NCBI GenBank assembly: GCA_014843695.1
Contig: CM026387.1
Location: forward strand, 76,699,548 to 76,763,547
Direction of reading: 5' to 3'
Length of the DNA: 64,000 nucleotides
From: Archivesica marissinica
Taxonomy: Eukaryota; Mollusca; Bivalvia; Venerida; Vesicomyidae
Position numbers and translations under genes: made by a program. Below the pieces are notes generated by a model. That model worked only from the letters and a program-made list of their open reading frames with translations, made no database searches and was not told the DNA's origin. This document shows positions 1 through 11,100 of this stretch, piece by piece; positions within the stretch are counted from its first letter, which is position 1; every line of letters begins with the position of its first letter.

Positions 1-1
1 A

Positions 2-106
2 CGCCTCTTAAGATGGGCACTGTGTCTCTCAGAATTTAATCTGACCATTAAACATATCAAAGGGACTCAAAATGTTCTAGCAGACTTTCTCAGTAGAGTT
101 CAATGA
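2..106 (+). pseudogene. 3' end of a Ty3/Gypsy-like pol (RNase H end), partial
   Basis: The frame starting at base 2 reads 34 residues to a TGA at 104-106. It contains RWALCLSEFNLTIKHIKG followed by NVLADFLSR, the characteristic end of the RNase H domain of Ty3/Gypsy polyproteins (family pattern RWAL-x-L, then KG-x-x-N-x-x-AD-x-LSR). The rest of the polyprotein lies outside the window. In most Gypsy elements an integrase follows RNase H. Here the frame stops at once and no integrase-like sequence follows before the gap, so this is either a deleted copy or an element of unusual layout. Recognition is by motif only. Confidence 0.75.
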
Positions 107-317
107 CTGTGATGTTTGACTTAGTAAATGTACTGGGTATTATTTCAGTTGTTCAGTAAATAGTTATTGCCTCTATGATTAGAATGTTGGTACCTAGCGA
201 AAGAAATGCTATTTTAGGACATATGATGTATTGATATTATGATTGTTTTCTACTGTATATTCAAAGGAATGAAGATTTGTAAATCGGCCGATAGCGGGCG
301 ATGTCAAACTTCTCCCC

Positions 318-517
318 GGGTAGGGAGGATTGTGCAAAACCCCAATTTGCACGAAATGTTTATTATTGTTATATATAAATGGTGATGTATTGTGTGGATA
401 CATTGGACTGTTTCTATGTATGGCCGGGTGTTTGCCATGTAATATATGTATGTTTGTATTATGCATGATCGTCTGCTATTGTTTTCGCGCCTAAGATTAT
501 CAATCTCGCTTCGCGCG
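318..517 (+). mobile_element. Possible polypurine tract and start of a 3' LTR
   Basis: A purine-rich tract, GGGTAGGGAGGA, at 318-329 is followed at 331 by TGTGCAAAAC, which would suit the TG start of a long terminal repeat. A TATA-like ATATATAAAT lies at 371-380. The position, about 210 bp after the pol stop codon, fits a 3' LTR of the Gypsy-like element at base 2. The sequence runs into the gap at 518, so neither the LTR end nor a second LTR can be seen. Inference; no coding sequence is seen between 107 and 517. Confidence 0.4.
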
Positions 518-1517
518 NNNNNNNNNNNNNNNNNNNNNNNNNNNNNNNNNNNNNNNNNNNNNNNNNNNNNNNNNNNNNNNNNNNNNNNNNNNNNNNNNNN
601 NNNNNNNNNNNNNNNNNNNNNNNNNNNNNNNNNNNNNNNNNNNNNNNNNNNNNNNNNNNNNNNNNNNNNNNNNNNNNNNNNNNNNNNNNNNNNNNNNNNN
701 NNNNNNNNNNNNNNNNNNNNNNNNNNNNNNNNNNNNNNNNNNNNNNNNNNNNNNNNNNNNNNNNNNNNNNNNNNNNNNNNNNNNNNNNNNNNNNNNNNNN
801 NNNNNNNNNNNNNNNNNNNNNNNNNNNNNNNNNNNNNNNNNNNNNNNNNNNNNNNNNNNNNNNNNNNNNNNNNNNNNNNNNNNNNNNNNNNNNNNNNNNN
901 NNNNNNNNNNNNNNNNNNNNNNNNNNNNNNNNNNNNNNNNNNNNNNNNNNNNNNNNNNNNNNNNNNNNNNNNNNNNNNNNNNNNNNNNNNNNNNNNNNNN
1001 NNNNNNNNNNNNNNNNNNNNNNNNNNNNNNNNNNNNNNNNNNNNNNNNNNNNNNNNNNNNNNNNNNNNNNNNNNNNNNNNNNNNNNNNNNNNNNNNNNNN
1101 NNNNNNNNNNNNNNNNNNNNNNNNNNNNNNNNNNNNNNNNNNNNNNNNNNNNNNNNNNNNNNNNNNNNNNNNNNNNNNNNNNNNNNNNNNNNNNNNNNNN
1201 NNNNNNNNNNNNNNNNNNNNNNNNNNNNNNNNNNNNNNNNNNNNNNNNNNNNNNNNNNNNNNNNNNNNNNNNNNNNNNNNNNNNNNNNNNNNNNNNNNNN
1301 NNNNNNNNNNNNNNNNNNNNNNNNNNNNNNNNNNNNNNNNNNNNNNNNNNNNNNNNNNNNNNNNNNNNNNNNNNNNNNNNNNNNNNNNNNNNNNNNNNNN
1401 NNNNNNNNNNNNNNNNNNNNNNNNNNNNNNNNNNNNNNNNNNNNNNNNNNNNNNNNNNNNNNNNNNNNNNNNNNNNNNNNNNNNNNNNNNNNNNNNNNNN
1501 NNNNNNNNNNNNNNNNN
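518..1517. other. Assembly gap, 1000 N
   Basis: Exactly 1000 N, a conventional scaffold-gap size, so the true distance is unknown. It separates the retroelement end from the 57-bp array. Reading frames drawn across it are meaningless. Confidence 0.99.
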
Positions 1518-2904
1518 TTGTATTTTACCATACGTTACGCTGTATCTAATAAAGTTATATATCCCCACATGTTGTTGTATTTTACCATACGTTACGCTGT
1601 ATCTAATAAAGTTATATATCCCCACATGTTGTTGTATTTTACATTACGTTACTGTATATCTAATAAAGTTATATATCCCCACATGTTGTTGTATTTTACC
1701 AAACGTTACGCTGTATCTAATAAAGTTATATATCCCCACATGTTGTTGTATTTTACCATACGTTACGCTGTATCTAATAAAGTTATATATCCCCACCTGT
1801 TGTTGTATTTTACCAAACGTTACGTTGTATCTAATAAAGTTATATATCCCCACATGTTGTTGTATTTTACCATACGTTACGCTGTATCTAATAAAGTTAT
1901 ATATCCCCACATGTTGTTGTATTTTACCATACGTTACGCTGTATCTAATAAAGTTATATATCCCCACATGTTGTTGTATTTTACAATACGTTACTGTATA
2001 TCTAATAAAGTTATATATCCCCACATGTTGTTGTATTTTACCAAACGTTACGCTGTATCTAATAAAGTTATATATCCCCACATGTTGTTGTATTTTACCA
2101 TACGTTACTGTATATCTAATAAAGTTATATATCCCCACCTGTTGTTGTATTTTACCATACGTTACTTTATATCTAATAAAGTTATATATCCCCACATGTT
2201 GTATTTTACCATACGTTACTGTATATCTATAAAGTTATATATCCCCACCTGCTGTGTATTTTACCATACATTACTGTATATCTAATAAAGTTATATATCC
2301 CCACCTGCTGTTGTATTTTACCATACGTTACTGTATATCTAATAAAGTTATATATCCCCACATGTTGTTGTATTTTACCATACGTTACTGTATATCTAAT
2401 AAAGTTATATATCCCCACCTGCTGTTGTATTTTACCATACATTACTGTATATCTAATAAAGTTATATATCCCCACCTGCTGTTGTATTTTACCATACGTT
2501 ACTGTATATCTAATAAAGTTATATATCCCCACCTGTTGTTGTATTTTACATTACGTTATGTTGTATCTAATAAAGTTATATATCCCCACATGTTGTTGTA
2601 TTTTACATTACGTTACGCTGTATCTAATAAAGTTATATATCCCACATGTTGTTGTATTTATTTTACCAAACGTTACGCTGTATCTAATAAAGTTATTTAT
2701 CCCCACATGTTGTTGTATTTTACCATACGTTACGTTGTATCTAATAAAGTTATATATCCCCACCTGTTGTTGTATTTTACCATACGTTACTGTATATCTA
2801 ATAAAGTTATATATCCCCACATGTTGTTGTATTTTACCAAACGTTACGCTGTATCTAATAAAGTTATATATCCCCACATGTTGTTGTATTTTACCATACG
2901 TTAC
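1518..2904. repeat. Minisatellite, 57-bp unit (first segment)
   Basis: Head-to-tail copies of a 57-bp unit; on the plus strand each reads TTGTATTTTACC, ACGTTACG, CTAATAAAGTTATATATCC and CCACATG or CCACCTG. It is the same array as 4036-8012, split by the hAT-like element at 2905-4035. Because 57 and 54 are multiples of three, it reads open in several frames on both strands, but the products are only repeats of about 19 residues. Not a gene. Confidence 0.97.
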
Positions 2905-4035
2905 TAGGGCTGCGTATTGCCAGACCCCTTCCGATACGATACGTATTGCAATACGGGACTGCCGATACGATACGATACAGGCAATATCGGAGAACGGATC
3001 CAGCTTTAGGGTCATAGCAAATGACCTCTCTATGTGAGCACTTGACCTCCGTTTGAGTCCTGTGTCGTCTGGGCTACTGTAGGATAGAGTAACGTCAATG
3101 ATGCTCATGATGTCAACATGTATTTGTTTATAGGACATTTGTTATTTAGCGCCGATTTTGACGTTTTGGATCCGTCTAATCAAGGTAGTAAAAATACTAA
3201 AAATAACCAACAAAGTCATTCAGAGTAGAACAGTATTAAGTTATTAATCAATAAAGTTTTTATAGATTTCTCTATATCCCCCCCAAAAAACAATACCTAG
3301 ATCTTAATACTTTGAAGGTAACTATCAAGAAGATTTTTCTTCAAAAAGATCAAAGAATCAACAGGCTCTGGGTCTAGCTCTGAAAATATATAGATCTAGT
3401 TCTTGTATGAGGCTATGAGCATAGGCCTACTGGTAATAAAACCAACTACAGGGTACAGATTTTGTTTATTAGCCTACATATCCCAAACCATACAATAAAT
3501 AATGGATTAGCTCTAGTTTGGTTCTCTATGAGACCGCGCCCGTTGCTAAAAATAGCAATGTCATCCGGAAGTCAACAAGGTCAAATAATTCGAAAAATAC
3601 AACTCGTAGATTTTAAGCCCGATTTATAATTTCAAAGCAAATAAGCTGATATTCCCAGGTCAATATAGTTTAAACATTGGTTTGTTGTAGCATATAATAA
3701 AGACTAAAATGTGTAAAACTAAAAAACCTGTTTCAATGTGGTGACGTTTTTATTGTTAAACACCACTTTAAAAATTCGAACTTGCGTGATAGCTTTAACG
3801 CTAGCTCTGCAGCAGCAGGTGCACGCTTTGAGGAATGCTAAATATAAAAATAACAGCAAAGTTTTGCTCATTTAGCGAACGTTTTCAAGTATTTTAATTA
3901 GAATCGGTAGAAAAAACACACAATGGAATTTTACTCTTCGATACGGCCGATATACGCGATACAGACCCTCCCGATACGATACGCATATACGTTCGTCAGC
4001 GTATCGCGGTATACCGGTATATCGCCGCAGCCCTA
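2905..4035. mobile_element. hAT-like non-autonomous DNA transposon inserted in the satellite
   Basis: A 1131-bp segment with perfect 10-bp terminal inverted repeats, TAGGGCTGCG at 2905-2914 and CGCAGCCCTA at 4026-4035. It is flanked by a perfect 8-bp direct repeat, TACGTTAC, at 2897-2904 and 4036-4043. An 8-bp target duplication with TAGGG-type ends is typical of the hAT superfamily. TACGTTAC is part of the satellite unit, so the element landed inside an existing array. Subterminal GATACGAT-like repeats occur at both ends. No transposase reading frame is visible, so it depends on an enzyme made elsewhere. Confidence 0.88.
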
Positions 4036-7000
4036 TACGTTACTGTATATCTAATAAAGTTATATATCCCCACCTGCTGTTGTATTTTACCATACGTTAC
4101 GTTGTATCTAATAAAGTTATATATCCCCACATGTTGTTGTATTTTACCATACGTTACGTTGTATCTAATAAAGTTATATATCCCCACATGTTGTTGTATT
4201 TTACCATACGTTACATTGTATCTAATAAAGTTATATATCCCCACCTGCTGTTGTATTTTACCATACGTTACGTTGTATCTAATAAAGTTATATATCCCCA
4301 CATGTTGTTGTATTTTACCATACGTTACGTTGTATCTAATAAAGTTATATATCCCCACATGTTGTTGTATTTTACCATACGTTACATTGTATCTAATAAA
4401 GTTATATATCCCCACCTGCTGTTGTATTTTACCATACGTTACGTTGTATCTAATAAAGTTATATATCCCCACATGTTGTTGTATTTTACCATACGTTACG
4501 TTGTATCTAATAAAGTTATATATCCCCACCTGTTGTTGTATTTTACCATACGTTACTGTATATCTAATAAAGTTATATATCCCCACCTGTTGTTGTATTT
4601 TACCATACGTTACTGTATATCTAATAAAGTTATATATCCCCACCTGTTGTTGTATTTTACATTACGTTACGCTGTATCTAATAAAGTTATATATCCCCAT
4701 CTGTTGTTGTATTTTACCATACGTTACTGTATATCTAATAAAGTTATATATCCCCACATGTTGTTGTATTTTACCATACATTACGTTGTATCTAATAAAG
4801 TTATATATCCCCACCTGTTGTTGTATTTTACCAAACGTTACGTTGTATCTAATAAAGTTATATATCCCCACTGTTGTTGTATTTTACCATACATTACTGT
4901 ATATCTAATAAAGTTATATATCCCCACCTGTTGTTGTATTTTACCATACGTTAAGTTGTATCTAATAAAGTTATATATCCCCACCTGTTGTTGTATTTTA
5001 CCATACGTTACTGTATATCTAATAAAGTTATATATCCCCACCTGTTGTTGTATTTTACCATACATTACTGTATATCTAATAAAGTTATATATCCCCACAT
5101 GTTGTTGTATTTTACCATACGTTAAGTTGTATCTAATAAAGTTATATATCCCCACCTGTTGTTGTATTTTACCATACGTTACTGTATATCTAATAAAGTT
5201 ATATATCCCCACCTGTTGTTGTATTTTACCATACGTTACTGTATATCTAATAAAGTTATATATCCCCACCTGTTGTTGTATTTTACCATACGTTACATTG
5301 TATCTAATAAAGTTATATATCCCCACCTGTTGTTGTATTTTACCAAACGTTACTGTATATCTAATAAAGTTATATATCCCCACCGTTGTTGTATTTTACC
5401 AAACGTTACTGTGTATCTAATAAAGTTATATATCCCCACTGTTGTATTTTACCAAACGTTACGCTGTATCTAATAAAGTTATATATCCCCACATGTTGTA
5501 TTTTACCAAACGTTACGCTGTATCTAATAAAGTTATATATCCCCACATGTTGTATTTTACCAAACGTTACGCTGTATCTAATAATTATATATCCCCACAT
5601 GTTGTATTTTACCAAACGTTACGCTGTATCTAATAAAGTTATATATCCCCACATGTTGTATTTTACCAAACGTTACGCTGTATCTAATAAAGTTATATAT
5701 CCCCACATGTTGTATTTTACCAAACGTTACGCTGTATCTAATAAAGTTATATATTCCCACATGTTGTATTTTACCAAACGTTACGCTGTATCTAATAAAG
5801 TTATGTATCCCCACATGTTGTATTTTACCAAACGTTACGCTGTATCTAATAAAGTTATATATCCCCACCTGTTGTTGTATTGTACCATAATTACTGTATA
5901 TCTAATAAAGTTATATATCCCCACCTGTTGTTGTATTTTACCATACGTTACATTATATCTAATAAAGTTATATATCCCCACCTGTTGTTGTATTTTACCA
6001 TACGTTACTGTATATCTAATAAAGTTATATATCCCCACCTGTTGTTGTATTTTACATTACGTTACGCTGTATCTAATAAAGTTATATATCCCCACCTGTT
6101 GTTGTATTTTACCATACGTTACATTGTATCTAATAAAGTTATATATCCCCACATGTTGTTGTATTTTACCATACGTTACATTGTATCTAATAAAGTTATA
6201 TATCCCCACATGTTGTTGTATTTTACCATACGTTACTGTATATCTAATAAAGTTATATATCCCCACCTGTTGTTGTATTTTACCATACGTTACGTTGTAT
6301 CTAATAAAGTTATATATCCCCACCTGTTGTTGTATTTTACCAAACGTTACGTTGTATCTAATAAAGTTATATATCCCCACCTGTTGTTGTATTTTACCAT
6401 ACATTACTGTATATCTAATAAAGTTATATATCCCCACCTGTTGTTGTATTTTACCATACGTTAAGTTGTATCTAATAAAGTTATATATCCCCACCTGTTG
6501 TATTTTACCATACGTTACTGTATATCTAATAAAGTTATATATCCCCACCTGTTGTTGTATTTTACCATACGTTACTGTATATCTAATAAAGTTATATATC
6601 CCCACCTGTTGTTGTATTTTACCATACGTTACTGTATATCTAATAAAGTTATATATCCCCACCTGTTGTTGTATTTTACCATACGTTAAGTTGTATCTAA
6701 TAAAGTTATATATCCCCACCTGTTGTTGTATTTTACCATACGTTACTGTATATCTAATAAAGTTATATATCCCCACCTGTTGTTGTATTTTACCATACGT
6801 TACTGTATATCTAATAAAGTTATATATCCCCACCTGCTGTTGTATTTTACCATACGTTACATTGTATCTAATAAAGTTATATATCCCCACATGTTGTATT
6901 TTACCAAACGTTACGCTGTATCTAATAAAGTTATATATCCCCACATGTTGTATTTTACCAAACGTTACGCTGTATCTAATAAAGTTATATATCCCCACAT

Positions 7001-8012
7001 GTTGTATTTTACCAAACGTTACGCTGTATCTAATAAAGTTATATATCCCCACCTGTTGTATTTTACCAAACGTTACGCTGTATCTAATAAAGTTATATAT
7101 CCCCACATGTTGTATTTTACCAAACGTTACGCTGTATCTAATAAAGTTATATATTCCCACATGTTGTATTTTACCAAACGTTACGCTGTATCTAATAAAG
7201 TTATGTATCCCCACATGTTGTATTTTACCAAACGTTACGCTGTATCTAATAAAGTTATATATCCCCACATGTTGTATTTTACCAAACGTTACGCTGTATC
7301 TAATAAAGTTATATATCCCCACATGTTGTATTTTACCAAACGTTACGCTGTATCTAATAAAGTTATATATCCCCACATGTTGTATTTTACCAAACGTTAC
7401 GCTGTATCTAATAAAGTTATATATCCCCACATGTTGTTGTATTTCACCATACGTTACACTGTATCTAATAAAGTTATATATCCCCACATGTTGTTGTATT
7501 TTACCATACGTTACGTTGTATCTAATAAAGTTATATATCCCCACATGTTGTTGTATTTCACCATACGTTACGTTGTATCTAATAAAGTTATATATCCCCA
7601 CCTGTTGTTGTATTTTACCATACATTACGTTGTATCTAATAAAGTTATATATCCCCACCTGTTGTTGTATTTCACCATACGTTACGTTGTATCTAATAAA
7701 GTTATATATCCCCACCTGTTGTTGTATTTCACCATACGTTACGCTGTATCTAATAAAGTTATATATCCCCACATGTTGTGTATTTTACCATACGTTACGT
7801 TGTATCTAATAAAGTTATATATCTCACCTGCTGTTGTATTTCACCATACGTTACGTTGTATCTAATAAAGTTATATATCCCCACCTGTTGTTGTATTTCA
7901 CCATACGTTACGCTGTATCTAATAAAGTTATATATCCCCACATGTTGTTGTATTTTACCATACGTTACGTTGTATCTAATAAAGTTATATATCTCACCTG
8001 CTGTTGTATTTT
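4036..8012. repeat. Minisatellite, 57/54-bp units (second segment), reaching a CEP290 splice donor
   Basis: Continuation of the array at 1518. There are 57-bp units with two TTG steps and 54-bp units with one, in blocks (5440-5870 and 6890-7430 are mostly 54-bp units). Read on the minus strand, each unit holds AAAATACAACAGCAG or a close variant followed by GTGGGGATATATAAC. The last unit runs into the 3' end of the CEP290 exon at 7998-8192, where the same sequence is the exon end and 5' splice site. About 95 units in all with the first segment. Confidence 0.97.
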
Positions 8013-8192
8013 AGTGATATGTCTTCGATGTTTTAGTTCCTCTAGTCTCAGCGTGTCCATTTTCCCGTGCCACTCCCTGACCTTGGCCGCTCCACGCCCA
8101 TCTTTCAAGGTTGTCATCAGATCTTGTAGACTTTTATGCTGTAACTCCAGGGCGGCCAATCTGTCCTCCATGTCCTCCTTCGTTTTCTTTAC
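7998..8192 (-). CDS. CEP290: CEP290 exon (most downstream one in the window), 65 codons
   Basis: Acceptor TATATGTGTAG|GTAAAG, donor CAGCAG|GTGAGATATA; phase 0 at both ends. Encodes VKKTKEDMEDRLAALELQHK, TTLKDGRGAAKVREWHGKMD and LRLEELKHRRHITKIQQQ; vertebrate has STLKDTKGAQKVINWHMKIE. The last 15 exon bases plus donor are the same sequence that is repeated in every unit of the adjoining satellite. If this intron is retained, the frame stops after ten codons. Confidence 0.93.
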
Positions 8193-11100
8193 CTACACAT
8201 ATACAGCTGATTAGATGAGTAGCTATATATGTTCGTACATGGTTTATACAAATTTATTTTAGTTCGATTGCTGAACAAGTTTTTACAACTTATATTAATC
8301 AATCTCGAGACATCATTCCTGATGGAATCCATCGCCACAAGGGAGAGAGAAGAGGCAATGTGGAATTTACCTAATTTGCCTTGCCTAAGTGCACAATCGT
8401 AACGGCTGCATCAGGGCTTGAACTCTGTTTCAGGTGCAAAAGGATTCCAACTAAAAGGAGCTATTTACATTTTGGGATAAATCAAAATGAAGACTTTATC
8501 TGCCAAGGGAGGTAATAGAAAATTAGAGATGTCTCTCATTGCAACAGGGCATACAACCCAACATGGTACAAGGTCTCGGCTTTACTTCAGCATTGTTCAG
8601 TGACTGGATTATCCACAATATTCGTGATACACTGATGTGTACGACTCGTCCAATCAGCATCTATTCAAGATTTTCTTTATTTGCATGTAAACAAAATGTT
8701 AAACAGGATTTGTTAATTATTATCAAGTAATCAAATCTAGATGTAGACACGGACCTGTCTGAGTTCATCCTCCAGGTGTGACTTGTCTTTCTGTAGCTGC
8801 ATCAGATTCTTGGAAAATTTCTCTTGTTTAGACAGAGGTATAGCACCAGCAAATTGCAATCTCAAATCCTAGAAATATAGCACAAAGGTAGACAGTATAA
8901 TGCATGCAATTCCTAGAAACACTGTACACATTTTAGTAAATAACATCTTGAATCTTAATATTCTGAGAACAAGATCAAGATAAAAACAACACTGAAATGG
9001 AACTTGTGTCCAACAACCTACATCATAGAACTATTATGAATGCAAAGAAATTCCAAGAGGACAATGGCAAAATAATAGGGACTGTGGTTTTCCTAGTATC
9101 TCAGAGACATTGCTCCTTGTGTTTTGATTCACATCTCAGTTAGTGCTTGCTACAGGTTGTGTCACTAGGATCAACAGAGTTTGCTACATGGTGTGTCACT
9201 AGGATCAACATATTTTGCTACAGGGTGTGTCACTAGGATCGGCAGAGTTTGTTACAGGGTGTGTCATTAGGATCAACAGAGTTTGCTACAGGGTGTGTCA
9301 CTAGGATCAACAGTTTGTTACAGGGTGTGTCACTAGGATCAACAGAGTTTGCTACAGGGTGTGTCACTAGGATCGACAAAGTTTGCTAGAGTATGTCACT
9401 AAGACCGACAGTTTGCTACAGGGTGTGTCACTGGGATTGACAGAGTTTGCTACAGGGTATGTCACTAGGATCAACAGAGTTTGCTACAGGGTGTGTCACT
9501 AGGATCGACAGTTTGCTACAGGGTGTGTCACTGGTATCGACAGAGTTTGCTACAGGGTGTGTCACTAGGATCAACTGTTTGCTACAGGGTGTGTCACTAG
9601 AATCGGCAGTGTTTGTTACAGGGTGTATCACCAGTATCGACAGAGTTTGCTACAGAGTATGTCACTAGGATCGACTTCGTTTGCTACAGGGTGTGTCACT
9701 AGGATCGACTTCGTTTGCTACAGGGTGTGTCACTAGGATCGACTTCGTTTGTTACAGAGTGTGTTACTAGAATCGACAGAGTTTGCTACAGGGTGTATCA
9801 CTAGGATCGACTTCGCTTGCTACAGGGTGTGTCACTAGGACATTTTCTTTTATGCCTTCCAATGAATGATTGAGTTTTCTCAGTGAAAGAACATTCCTAT
9901 ATCTAAACAGTGAAAGATGGCATTTTCATTGCGTGTGCTTCGTATTCCTCCACTATTGGATGTAGTTTGTATTTTAGCTAAATTCTAACAATCATAAACA
10001 ATAAAAGTAATATACTCTAATCAATTTGCTTTGTCTGTCGTCTTTAATTTTGACAGCAAACAGAAACTAACCATTTTGTATTGCGAACGTTCACACTAAC
10101 ATAAATGATTGTGTTTTGTAATGAAATGAAGGGACAGTTAAAATTAATAAATTGGATATCGAATACTGTTTTCATCAAAATCAGTGTTCGAAAAATAGGA
10201 CAACCCGATGCTCGGGGCTCCTCAAAATCCAAGTGGGGTCTGTCTCTTTAAATCTGACAAGCCCGCGGCCTGTGTCTAAAAATATATTGGGCCTGTAGAA
10301 AAATTTTGATGTCGCGTTTTAATGTCGTGTGATTTCTGGTCTCGGAGACGACACTCGTAAACATTCTTGGGCCTATCAATTATACCTCATTTGTCCGTTT
10401 ACAGCACATTAGCTACTGCAACACCTAAATTATAGCCCCCAATAAACAATGACTTCATTAATTTCTCAATCATGCTGCGAAACCTCCGATACATTAGCAT
10501 ACGACTCGCTGATTGGCTGTATCGGGGATATACCTTCATTAATATGCATAAATAAATTGCGTGGTCTTTGTCTGCACAATGCATGAAAGACGGATTAATT
10601 AGCAGATTAGCGGCGAGATATGATAGGATATATTAGCGTAATTGAGTAGATGGAACTTCTACAGATGTGAAGTGGACAAACATGTTGAAATTTCTCACGG
10701 GTCGTCCAAAATGAAAGTGAAAGTAGAAAATGTAAACACAATATTGAACAACGTGACAGTAAAAACATTTCAAAACGGAAGAGTTTTTCAATCGTCATAG
10801 AAAGAAACTTTCCACTGGCTATGGTTTGATGAAATAACACACAAGATGTTTTGTATGGTTAGGGATAGAGGCAGTAATCCCACAAAATAGGTGGGCTGGC
10901 AGTAAATTAGAGCTAAACTAAACTAAAGATCAAATTTAACACTAAATATAATATCACGATTACTGCCAATTGTCCCAAGATTCCTGCTAATTGTATATTT
11001 CGTTACTGCCTCTATCGTTAACGTTTTTTTACATCTACTGTGAGAGATTTCCTATTTTGGCAGACAAGAATGTGTTTACTACAGGTATGGATCAGTTCTG

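Noticed and set aside
5386..7809. An 807-codon open frame on the plus strand and a 571-codon one on the minus strand
   Set aside because: Both are the 57/54-bp satellite read through; units are multiples of three and the product is one short peptide repeated. No start context, splice sites or family match.
1518..8012. CRISPR-like array
   Set aside because: Units are directly adjacent with no unique spacers, and the genome is eukaryotic.
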